Positions 53,670 to 64,000 of a DNA stretch of 64,000 nt are shown here, in pieces; within the stretch, counting starts at the first letter, position 1; each line of letters starts with the position of its first letter. The notes under the pieces are model-generated. The model had not been told where the DNA came from, did no database searches, and saw only the letters and a program-made list of their open reading frames with translations. The DNA is taken from contig OX381719.1 of assembly GCA_947462335.1 (NCBI GenBank), positions 67,755,534 through 67,819,533 on the forward strand, in the 5' to 3' direction. The position numbers and the translations under genes were made by a program. The DNA comes from Harmothoe impar. Its lineage: Eukaryota; Annelida; Polychaeta; Phyllodocida; Polynoidae.

Positions 53670-53890
53670 ATAGTAATAGAGTAAACACTTATCTTTGAAG
53701 ATAGCTTTAGGCCACGCTTTCCTACTTTCACTTTCATTTTTTTAATGAGAAAAGTGCTCTCTGCCTCAAAAGAGGCGTGATTTTGAAATATGTGATGTTT
53801 TATAGTTTCAGACAAATAGACAGATGGACTTTTCCACATTATAGCTCGGAAATTTAGTCTAGTTTCAGCAGAAAGAAAACAAAAAGACAT
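53666..53890 (-). CDS. Unidentified 74-residue ORF, copy 4
   Basis: Equivalent of 13104-13328, with KHH in place of KYH. Confidence 0.4.
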   Translation of the reverse strand: MSFCFLSAETRLNFRAIMWKSPSVYLSETIKHHIFQNHASFEAESTFLIKKMKVKVGKRGLKLSSKISVYSITM

Positions 53891-54176
53891 GTTTTAAAGA
53901 GAAAAAAAGAAAGAAATTTCCTAGCGAGTGAAATAAAATAAAGCGCTCATAAAGGAAAAAGAAGTGTAAAATCGATTTAATTGGTGGTGATAGTCATGGT
54001 AGTGGTGGTGGTGCCGGCTGTGATGGTGGTTGTGACCGTTAGTGTGAGAGTGGTTGTGCCGGCAGTGGTGAGGGTCCCGTCCGTTGCTGACAGTCGAGGT
54101 GGTGATGATGGTGTTACTTGTTGTGTCCAAGAAGAGAGCTAAGCTGTGATCTACTTTTCCAAGAGAACAGATCGGT

Positions 54177-54184
54177 CTTTTATA
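54177..54184 (-). promoter_or_regulatory. Minus-strand TATA box, copy 4
   Basis: Same TATAAAAG element and leader as at 13615-13622. Confidence 0.6.
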
Positions 54185-55028
54185 CACCTGAGAAGAGAGC
54201 TTATTTCATTTGAAGCTGGATCTTTTTCACCCCAGGGTCACCACCCCGCATAATGGCTTATCTACAGAGGTAATTAAAGCCAATGAAAAAATGGGGTGTC
54301 GTGCGTCATTGTAACGGTAGGGTGCCATGCATGTAAGCTCTCTTTTCTTTATTATAAGTGAAGCCCTGATGGAGGAGGGGGGCACTCCCTATGTTTGCTA
54401 TAGTAACCAGGTGTGAACATCGATCACCTCAAATTTTAGACACTTATCACAAAGGAAAAATTTAACAAAATAGCAGCCTTATAACCGCAAATTGAGCAAA
54501 ATAAAACAGCCTAATCAATAGAGACCACAATAGAAAATGTCCTTATTGAAACTGTCCAATGATTCTGGCTATTAATAATGGACAAGGCGATGAGTGGACT
54601 TGGGCCAGTATAAATAAATGGCCTATTTATTAAATAAGAAAAAAAAAACAAGAGGAAAAAAAAACACACACATAAGCAGATAAGCAATGTCTAAGCACAA
54701 GCACAGCCGATAGCTGTTAGTGAAGCCAAGCAAGCGAGTAACATGGTAACCTAGCAACCAGCTGAGTGATACCTCAAATCTCCACTAGGTGGGGGTGCAG
54801 TGGCAGTACCTACCCACAGTCTGTTAGTTCATGCAGCTACCACACGGTGTCCTGGCGGTGCTGGTTGGGTATAAAAACATCTCATATCAATGCCCGAAAC
54901 AATGGGTTGTTTCTACCTATAAACAAATGTTCAAATAAACACAAAATGTAAACATAAACCTACCCTAATCTGCAAGAAATATAAAAGATCTGTGTTTAAT
55001 GTTGAGAAATGGAAAACTAGTAAATTAA

Positions 55029-56130
55029 CCCTTATCATACTACGTTAAAAAAATCCTGTTTAATACTACCTGGGGTCCAACTGGACCCCAGACTAAAAAA
55101 AGTTCCTACACAATGATGGGTAAAGATACAAACTTCATCTTTTGTGAGTTCATTCTCTAGGACATTAGGCATCTTCACAAGTAGTAATTATGTTATTATC
55201 ATCAGGTTTGATATGTCTGTGTAAAACTTAATTCCTAGGAGAAAAAAAATGAAAAAATGATAAATAGTTGTCAATCTAAAAGTATATTGACTAAATGTGT
55301 TATTTTTGGTTAATATGGTAGATACCCTTTATATCGACATGCCTACCAAATTTATGGAAAAAGCCTGGGTCTTTTTTTCCATAAAACGACAAAATGTGTC
55401 ATTTCGGGTGGGGTCTAGACAGATCCCAGCACTGTGTTAGACCTTATTCCTGCAGCAGAGAAACCACTTAAATGGCTGTGATGCTGTATTTGGCCTCCAG
55501 AAGTTCAAACTTGACAACTTGTACTTGAATAAAAGTCTTTACTATGTGAGGGATACATATTTTAATCAGATTTCATACATTTTCAGTAGATCATAGAAGA
55601 CAGATGTATAGGATCTCATCTAGCCTTTTTTGTTCTGTGCAGAATGTTCTTCTAACCTAATCCCAAGTGTTTTCCCTACATATTGACACCTTCAGGGGCC
55701 CAACAAAAGTAAATAGAATGGTGCAAGTATCAACATTTGTCTGAGGATGTCAATATAATGCATGGAGATCTGACATCATCACATATCACCTATTGTGACA
55801 TAAATGACACTAAATGGTTGTCTACAATTAGGTTTGTGGTGTAATCAAAATAAAATGCAAAGCAGGGGACCCTTTGTCCATGTTCTATTAGAGCCAAAGT
55901 ATATATTCTTTTATAATGGATTTGACTGGGGTCCAAGTGGACCCAGAGGATTATTGTTCTGAGCAAATTAATTCCTGGGGATCTGCACATGATATTCAGG
56001 CATTTTGAATAAAACTATATTTGTGACAATTACATAAATTTTGGTGAAGTTCAGAACACTACTTCTATGTTTTTTTTACAAGAAAGTACATGCCTGGGGT
56101 ACGGTTGGACCCCAGGTAGTAAGATAAGGG
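55029..56130. mobile_element. Non-autonomous piggyBac-like element, copy 4
   Basis: As 14467-15568, with TTAA at 55025-55028 and 56131-56134. One base change near 55146 (tttgtgagtt for tttgtatgtt region). Confidence 0.82.
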
Positions 56131-56414
56131 TTAAGTTGTCATTTGAGAGTCTTTTTCAGTAATTCCACCTTAAAAGTACCAATAAATCGCTCCTTTTCAA
56201 TAGTTTATAGTGAGCCTTTTTTTCAACGTTTTTTTAAGACCCCTTTTTTTTCACTTGTGGCAGCTGAATTCTCTGAGGTCATCCTGCAGTGTAAGGCAGG
56301 TAAGTGAAATATGTCATACACCCCCTGAGCGCTGACCCTGCTGACAACAGGATTAGCTCCCTTTCAACCCTTTCGAGTTGAGACGGCTGTAAAGAGGCTT
56401 ATCTCAGGAAACAC

Positions 56415-56422
56415 TATATAAG
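56415..56422 (+). promoter_or_regulatory. Plus-strand TATA box, copy 4
   Basis: As 15853-15860, with ATG at 56534. Confidence 0.72.
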
Positions 56423-56533
56423 AGCGAGAGTGAACACCGGTTTCATTCACACTCATCTACTACTACCACGACGACGACCGCCCTCACCACCACAACCACC
56501 ACCCCCACCACCACCACCACTACAACAACCAAC

Positions 56534-56930
56534 ATGATGATACAAGCACAGTCAGTGCGACAGTCTGCTGTAGAAGCCGCTGCTATAGAAGATAGGCCTG
56601 AAGTGACTGCTGCTGCCGCCGCTTCTGCTTCACAAGCTTTGACTACAGCTAATCTTGCTGGAAATGTTGCTACTGCTGCTGGCTGCTGCTGCTGCTGCTG
56701 TTGCTACGGATACTGATGCTACTGCTACTGATGCTGCTGCTGTCCAAGACACACCATCCTCACCCGTGGAACAAGAAAATGGAGTATGCACCTTCACATA
56801 CAAAATGATCCATGTAGAGGGTATGGAATTACCATCTCATAACATGGGAGCCTTCTACATGCAAGTACCCTTAGACCTCGGTCTTCATGTCGGTCTAACT
56901 AGAGAAAACACTATCCTGTATGTATGTTAG
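56534..56930 (+). pseudogene. Ala-rich frameshifted gene, copy 4
   Basis: As 15972-16368, with the same frameshift. Confidence 0.55.
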
Positions 56931-56964
56931 CAACGGTGAGCTATCATTATTGTTATTATTACAA

Positions 56965-57005
56965 GTGAGGGCGCAAACAGATTACATCTGTTTGCTAGGC
57001 CTCAC
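56965..57005. other. Hairpin, copy 4
   Basis: As 16403-16443. Confidence 0.75.
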
Positions 57006-57329
57006 TCGTTTGAGAAGACACTGGATTTACTATTTTGGAAGGGGTTGTGTCAGCTTTGGGCCTTGTTGAAATGAAGAGAAGGGTGTTGACTTGAAGAGGG
57101 TTGTGACTAGGTTGTCTCAGCAAGATAAAAGTAAATATTTATCATGAATATTTATACAAATAAGTTGAATATGAATGATACAGTACTATGCATGTTTTAA
57201 ATACAAAACCAAGACTTCAATGCAGGAGTAAACAAGGATGATACAGTACCAAATGTCACCCCCCTCCCAAGTATAAAAAACGCAAATGAACTGGGAATAG
57301 ATTTTTATATTACTTCAAGGTCTTTTTTT

Positions 57330-57720
57330 CATTGAGTTTGAGTTTGAGTTTAAATAGTCTTTATTTTCACTTTTCATAATAACAATTACAACTGTCTTGT
57401 CCTTTTCAATGTAGTGAAAAGTCAAGCAGGCTGCTTTTAGGATTATACATCCCATTTATGGCAGCAACCTTTAACCTTTAAATGTATTTCAATGCTGCTC
57501 ATGTACATAAGTATTAGTACAAAAATAGCTTATGACTAGAAAATATATAATATCAATTTCTTGGCCATCTTATATTCCTGGTGCAAGAAATGTTTACACT
57601 CACCTTTATTTGTGGTTTGGCGAAAATAATAACTCACATTACAAGCTACTCTGGTGGCAATTATTAAGAAATTGCGACGAGAGGATATTATCACTACTTC
57701 CTTATTGGAAGGTAATGGGG
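57330..57720 (-). mobile_element. 3' end of LINE, left piece, copy 4
   Basis: As 16768-17158, with one base difference (gtcaagcagg). Confidence 0.58.
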
Positions 57721-58280
57721 TGTTGTAACATAACAACAATGAGAATAAATGTAATAACCAGGTTCTTTTATTCTGTCCAAGCCAACTCCCACTCCTGCCC
57801 TCTGCTCAGGGTCTCTCACACTCTGGGCCTCACATCTCCCTGGCCTCCAGCCACCAGGCCTCCTCCTGCCCACCCCAGCCCTCTGGTCCCGTCGCTGACT
57901 CCGTCCCTCTGAGTCTCTGGCCGTGTGATCGAAGTCTCAGTGACTACCCTCTCGTGGTGCCTTGTGCACCACATATATGCACCTATTTCTCCCGGGCTGG
58001 AGGGAGCGCCGGGAGCCGGTGGCCGTTACCTCATACACCGAAATAGCCATACTCTCTTCCGAGTGGTCCAAACCGACATCACGTCACATGCATTCTCCAA
58101 TCACATACAATCACACCACATCGGACCACATCCACCCTCCCATACCCCCGTCTGGAACCAATTCCAAGAAGCTAGAAGGGGAGGGTGGTGGAAGAAGCAA
58201 TCGACGCAAACTATAGATTAAATACAATTACATAGTGAATAATAATATAATTAACAATGGCCATACATGGTTATATTACA
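57721..58280 (-). repeat. 3' LTR, copy 4
   Basis: Carries the c variant, like the left LTRs of units 2 and 3. Confidence 0.88.
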
Positions 58281-61200
58281 TCCCTCCCCTTTTTGAAAAG
58301 TTTTTCTCCTGAAAAACAACACTGTTAGAACACACCAATACAACTGTAATGCATGCTCATCAGCAGTGAAGCATTAACCGTCAAATAAGAATAAAAATAA
58401 ACATAACAAAATCTCAGTACTACAACTTCTACTACACCACACATCATAATACATTACTATCCTGTAAAGCTTAATCAGCTTATTCATTGACAGGCTAGAA
58501 ATATTTATGAATTATCTCAAAACACCTCTACATACAATCTCAACATCTCGATACCATTATTCCTCTCCCAGAACCCTACATCTCATAACATATTACTCTT
58601 CTGCACAGCTTATCAGCTTATTTTAGCAGTTAAGCAAAAGTTATAGATACACTAGAATCCCCTTTATCACATCTACTTCTCATTTCCCTTCCTAACACAT
58701 CTTGTAACACATCACCCTTCTGCTAAGCTAATCAGCTTATTTTCATTAGCAGTTAAGCAATAGATATACTAAAACACTAAAATAAGATTTCTCATCTCTA
58801 CCCCATATCTCATTTTCTACCCCACCTAATAATAACAATTACCTTCATGCAAAGCTCATCAGCTTATTCATTGGCAATTAGATAATTGTTACAGATACAA
58901 CAAAATTCAACACCTCACCAGTACTCATCTTTTCACTTCCTACTATATCTCATAACACATTACCTTCATGCAAAGCTCATCAGCTTATTCATTGGCAATT
59001 AAATAACTGTTATAGATATAATAGAATTCAACTCCTCACCTCTACTTCTAACCTAACTTCAAACATTAGAATCTACTTCTAATCCCACTTCACATTACAT
59101 CATATCATTTACCAAGCATAGCTTATCAGCATGTTGCTCAGCAGTCAACTAATAATTCCATATAACATTGTTTCCAACTCTCATGTCCCACCCCTGAAAT
59201 ACCAGTAATTGTGCATGTGAATATATATGTAACTGCTGTAAACCATATACAGCAAAACAAATGCAGGTAAATATAAATGGTTACATGTTAGTAAATATCC
59301 AATTACTGCAAACTGTATAGCACTTACAGTAAAGAATATGCAAGTAAATATAAGGGGTTATAAAAGAAATAGATAGGCAAGCTATATAATGTGCAAAGAA
59401 TATAGCGAGAGTCCAAAACAAATGTTATTATACCATCACCACTAGCTACCTCGTTGTAGTCCTGTATGAATACAGTCATTGGTGCTAGACAGATCAAATA
59501 CGGTCGATGGTGCTAGATAAATCAAACACAGTCCTTGGTCCTAGATCAATCAAACACAGTTCTTGGTCCTAGGTGAATCAAACATAGTTCTTGGTCCTAG
59601 GTGAATCAAACATAGTTCTTGGTCCTGCAGGGTTAAGTCATATATACGTTGAGATTTAGCAGTGCCAGTAAAATAAAGTTATTTTTCAAGGGAGCAACAA
59701 ATGAGGCATTAAACATGAGGAGGTATTGTACTATGAAGAATGTTCCTTTTGATGATTAGTGTTCATATAATTCAGTACTGTTAATTCCTTGTGTAGTTTA
59801 TGGGGTCCTTTTTTATGTTGTTCGCATTTTGATGAAATATCAGAATACATTTACCATGAATAACATATATAATATTAATGCTAGCAAAATATATTAAATA
59901 TGATCTCCTACAATGACCAATCCATCAATCTTGCATATCAAACCATTTTCATTGCTATCAGCCAATCACTTGTTTACACAACATGTAACTGCATCAACAA
60001 CAAACTCTAGTAAACTCACAGTATCTCAGCTAACATCACACTTTGAACCTTCAGATTGCACAACTAAATATAGAAAAATTCAAATATAACACTACACAAA
60101 TGCTAATGCTGTACCAATACACTGTACAAAGCTTTATACTATATAAAATGGCAGGCTATTCTAAATACAAACACTCTATACTCTAAACTTTATACGAATG
60201 CTAACTATATCCTTAACTCTAAGAGTACATGTTAAACTTTATAACACCAGTGGTCTCAAACCACTGCCATTAATCCACAACCCCACAACTCATTGCTGTA
60301 CTCACTCTATTTGCAATATCAAAATAAGTCAAATAATTCACTGATCTCTCATTACCTTAACTCATCCAGTCTTCCGACATATAATAATCTCTATGTCATT
60401 TGTCCCCTAGTCTCCCCTGACTACCCTCTCCCACCTTATCATCTTCATCTGATTCTATGATTTTCCCAATTAAAAAAAAAAAAAACACAAAAAAAAAACA
60501 AGAAAAAACAAAAAAAAACATTGGCACAAATAGATCTCAACTTTCGATACTAAAACCAAAATGTTAAAGACAGTGAAGTCCAGGGTCAATGCCCAATTTC
60601 CATATACTACTCACAATACACCTGTCCAAAAAGTACAAACAAAGTTCCCTTTTCCATACTTCTCAATAATCACTTGCCTGTATCAACATCTCCTATGTTC
60701 TGAAACTCAGCTCACTTCTCTTATACTACTCACACCCCAGGCAATAAAAATGCAGGTAACTGGACACCTGACATAATTTACACCTGAATGGCTGACACAC
60801 CTGTAATTTGAATGTCTAACATCCCAACACCTTACATCTGAACACACAACACTTGCACATCTGTCACACCTACACACACCCATACACACCTGTACATACC
60901 TGCACATACCTATACACACCTGCATATACCTGTACAATCATACCTATACCTGCTCACACCTGTATACACCTGCAAACATATACCTGTACCTACACACCCC
61001 TGCACGCACCCATACACACCTGTACATTCCTGCACACACCTACACACCTATATATACCTGTAAAATCATACCTATACCTTGTCACACCTGTATACATATA
61101 CCTGTACCTACACACCCCTGCACGCACCCATACACACCTGTACATTCCTGCACACACCTACACACCTATGCACATCTGTCATACCTATACCTACACCTAT

Positions 61201-63342
61201 CAACTACCCTATGTAACTACTTGAAGTTCCAGAGACTGTCCCTAGGGGCCTCAGTGTATGCTTCTCAGGCTGGGAACTCTAAAGTCAGTTATGGTCAAGT
61301 TGGCTCAGTCAATTGAAATACCACAATAGAACTCCCTTGGTATCACTGAAGTTCCTTAATCACTTATTAATTATGCAATGAAACATGACCCAAATATAAC
61401 ACAAGTTTGTCAACAACGTTAGTGCCAGATGGAATACTTAAACTTAAGTAGGAAGAACTAAACTTAATTAATTCAATTAATAATCCACCAATTCAATTAG
61501 CACTGACTTAACCCAATTATCAACCGAACACAAGTTGTCTAAGAATAAATAACATTCAACAAACTACTGGTGGCTAATTAACCTAATTTGACCCAATTAG
61601 TTATAACTTGACCTAATTATAAACCTAACACAAGATCTGCACTCAACTTATTACCCAATGGATTAATCTATACTAATTAACTTAATCCTCCCAACTGCTA
61701 ATTGCCTTGACCTAATTAACAATCACCTGACCTAATTATCAACCTAACACAAGATCTTTACTAAACTTATTACCCAATGGATTAATTTTAACCTAATTAA
61801 CTTAATCCACCCAATTGCTAATTGTGTGAACCTAATTAATAATCACCTGACCTAATTATCAACCCAACACCAGATCTGCACTCAACTTATTACCCAATGG
61901 ATTAATCTAAACTAATTAACCCAATCCTCCCAACTGCTAATTGCCTTGACCTAATTAACAATCACCTGACCTAATTATCAACCTAACACAAGATCTTTAC
62001 TAAACTTATTACCCAATGGATTAATTTTAACCTAATTAACTTAATCCACCCAATTGCTAATTGTGTGAACCTAATTAGTAATCACCTGACCTAATTATCG
62101 ACCCAACACAAGTTCATCAGCTGTCCAATTACCAAGCAACACCAATACCTGTACCCATAAGCACCTATATCTACATTACTATATAAACACAGTGACCACT
62201 TGCAATTATTCATAATCCAAGTGGCAATAATAGCCTGTGTGTCTCTTATTCCCCAGACTCTGCATCACTACTGCACTTACAGCTCTGCCCCTCACTGCTC
62301 CCTCTACCAGACAAAGTCTCACCAGACGACCCCAAAGTCCAACAAATGTTATCAATGTTGCTACGTCACTAAATGTCTGAACACCTAAACAACCTGAAAC
62401 TATCTGCTCTCTGTTATCTGCGTGCCCAAGAATAGAAGTTGTTTACCCTGAGGGGGACAGCCTCTGTTTACCAGACTGAGTGCCTATCACCAAACTTGAT
62501 ACAGCAAACACTTTACACCAAACTGATACACTACACCCAGCCAATCAGCCAATTCCCTTCTACTGATATCCCTATACTCAAATGGCATACACACAATGTG
62601 CCCTCCGTACCTATTTTCTAATACTGAGCCAGACATGTATCGGTGAACCTTGGTTCTACCACTGTAAAAGCCTACAACAACAGACTCTATTTTAAACCAT
62701 GTATAGTGCAACTCAGACACTCTACGCAGTCAGACTTTGAATCAAAATAAGCTGCTCCTTGTAGAGAGCTGCTCCACAGGTCCCTTTTACAATAGATTTT
62801 CTAACCAGCTTACTGCCACCAGTTTCCAAACATAAAATGCACCACACAGTGGGGAATTTCAAATACCCTTTTTGGAAAGGTTTTGAAAATTATGCCACCA
62901 CTCTCACTTTCATTCTCACTGCCATTCTTTCACCACTTGACAAAATACCCCAACTACCTTACATTAATTGAAGTACCCTTTTCAGCATACATACATGAAT
63001 ACCATGGTCATTACCTCCACATTAACCTCACAGTTGTGTGATCTCGCATAATTTTAAACCACCTAGTACCACTCAATCAATATTACCTCTGACATAATAT
63101 CACTTCAGATAAAATGCCATTTTAGCATGCATTTATCTGCTATCATTTATAATGTCATTACCACTACATCCTCCTTAATTACCTCCTCATTCAAGTTGAC
63201 CTCAAAGTTCTTAGGTCAAACTGTTGCTCCCTTATAACAAAATAGACTGGCACTCACAGTTCCATCGCGAAGATTTCTGGCCCTCAGGCAGGCTGGTGGA
63301 CCCACACACAGACCACTGGTTACCTGCGGACCCTCAGTAGAG

Positions 63343-63682
63343 CAGCTGGACGAACCGACAGGCAGCTGGACGAACCGACAGGCAGCTGGACGAACCGACA
63401 GGCAGCTGGACGAACCGACAGGCAGCTGGACGAACCGACAGGCAGCTGGACGAACCGACAGGCAGCTGGGCGAACCGACAGGCAGCTGGACGAACCGACA
63501 GGCAGCTGGGCGAACCGACAGGCAGCTGGGCGAACCGACAGGCAGCTGGGCGAACCGACAGGCAGCTGGGCGAACCGACAGGCAGCTGGGCAAATGGACA
63601 GGCAGCTGGGCGAACCGACAGGCAGCTGGTCAAACCGACAGTCAGCTGGACGAACCGGCAGGCAGCTGGGCGAACCGACAGG
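63343..63682. repeat. 20-bp minisatellite, 17 copies (unit 4)
   Basis: Same number and variant order as unit 3, except that the last copy reads cgaaccgacagg, not cgaactgacagg. Confidence 0.97.
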
Positions 63683-63839
63683 ACCTTCAGAATGCTGGGT
63701 GGGCACAACTGGGCAGGCCCCGACACGTAGCAGACAGGAGACCAAGAGCAGGACTTAGTTCATTAGTAGGAGCGGCTTGCTTTGGCCTGGTTGTTTTGGC
63801 CTTAAGAACCCTGGTCACCGGCACCAAATTTACCTCATG

Positions 63840-64000
63840 TGTTGTAACATAACAACAATGAGAATAAATGTAATAACCAGGTTCTTTTATTCTGTCCAAG
63901 CCAACTCCCACTCCTGCCCTCTGCTCAGGGTCTCTCACACTCTGGGCCTCACATCTCCCTGGCCTCCAGCCACCAGGCCTCCTCCTGCCCACCCCAGCCC
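63840..64000 (-). repeat. 5' LTR, copy 4 (first 161 bp)
   Basis: The start of the second LTR, cut by the window end. Confidence 0.86.

Larger units (their letters stand above)
49632..54187 (-). mobile_element. Polinton remnant, copy 4
   Basis: Same content and same broken positions as 9094-13625, with the longest CCT microsatellite of the window (about 50512-50593). Confidence 0.8.
51214..64000. repeat. Tandem macro-repeat unit 4 (cut by window end)
   Basis: Colinear with unit 3 at a constant offset of 20,303 from its start up to position 64000, where the window ends inside the second LTR. The DIRS part of this unit lies outside the window. Confidence 0.96.
57721..64000 (-). mobile_element. 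LARD-like LTR element, copy 4 (cut by window end)
   Basis: As 17159-23797. The interior repeats fall at about 58462-59152, 59474-59626, 60471-60519, 60762-61202, 61482-62122 and 63343-63682. The window ends 161 bases into the second LTR. Confidence 0.84.

Noticed and set aside
1..64000. tRNA, rRNA or other structured RNA genes
   Set aside because: No cloverleaf, rRNA or snRNA signature was recognised. The tRNA-like string near 23211 is a primer-site candidate, not a tRNA.
1..64000. Tandem array as purely an assembler artefact
   Set aside because: Not excluded, but unit-specific base changes, minisatellite numbers and a private deletion junction make exact artificial duplication unlikely.

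Overview
This window is animal (metazoan) nuclear DNA, probably from an aquatic invertebrate; the sequence does not identify the species. It is dense in eukaryotic transposons and virus-like elements (Polinton/Maverick, DIRS-type tyrosine-recombinase retrotransposon, LTR element, LINE, piggyBac-type element), has TATA promoters and microsatellites, and shows no bacterial operon features. Almost all of it is one large tandem repeat. Taking base 1 as an arbitrary phase point, unit 1 is 1-10651, unit 2 is 10652-30910 (20,259 bp), unit 3 is 30911-51213 (20,303 bp), and unit 4 starts at 51214 and runs off the window. The units differ by scattered single bases and by microsatellite or minisatellite length. 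Unit 1 lacks 9,587 bp that units 2 and 3 carry (equivalent to 17132-26718). Unit 2 is annotated in most detail; entries for other copies give positions and differences. Layout of one full unit, in unit 2 order: (a) a Polinton/Maverick (adintovirus-like) remnant, about 29332-33884 or 9094-13625, with all genes on the minus strand. Read 5'->3' on that strand it has a TATA promoter, two overlapping unidentified ORFs, the FtsK/HerA-type packaging ATPase, a small basic hydrophobic protein, a helical Maverick protein, an unidentified ORF, the C-terminal part of a minor-capsid/penton-like protein, and a pVI-like glycine/basic protein. Each recognised gene is broken by one or two in-frame stops, nearly all TGA, shared by every unit. 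No PolB, integrase, protease or major capsid gene was seen. (b) A 1.1-kb non-autonomous piggyBac-like element flanked by TTAA. (c) A plus-strand TATA promoter, CAC-rich leader and short Ala-rich gene frameshifted in a GCT repeat, followed by a strong hairpin. (d) The 3' end of a minus-strand LINE, split by (e) a 6.6-kb LTR element with 560-bp LTRs, polypurine tract and candidate primer site but no coding capacity, its interior built largely of satellites (LARD-like). (f) A DIRS-order retrotransposon: promoter, Gag, RT/RNase H and tyrosine recombinase, with Gag and RT in one frame separated by stops. (g) A noncoding AT-rich spacer leading into the next Polinton remnant. The shared stops and the retained left/right LTR difference show that the nested insertions and most gene decay came before the tandem amplification. 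The best-preserved coding capacity is the DIRS RT/RNase H and recombinase. The rest is a fossil composite amplified as a macrosatellite-like array, or possibly an amplified extrachromosomal or assembly product, which sequence alone cannot exclude.
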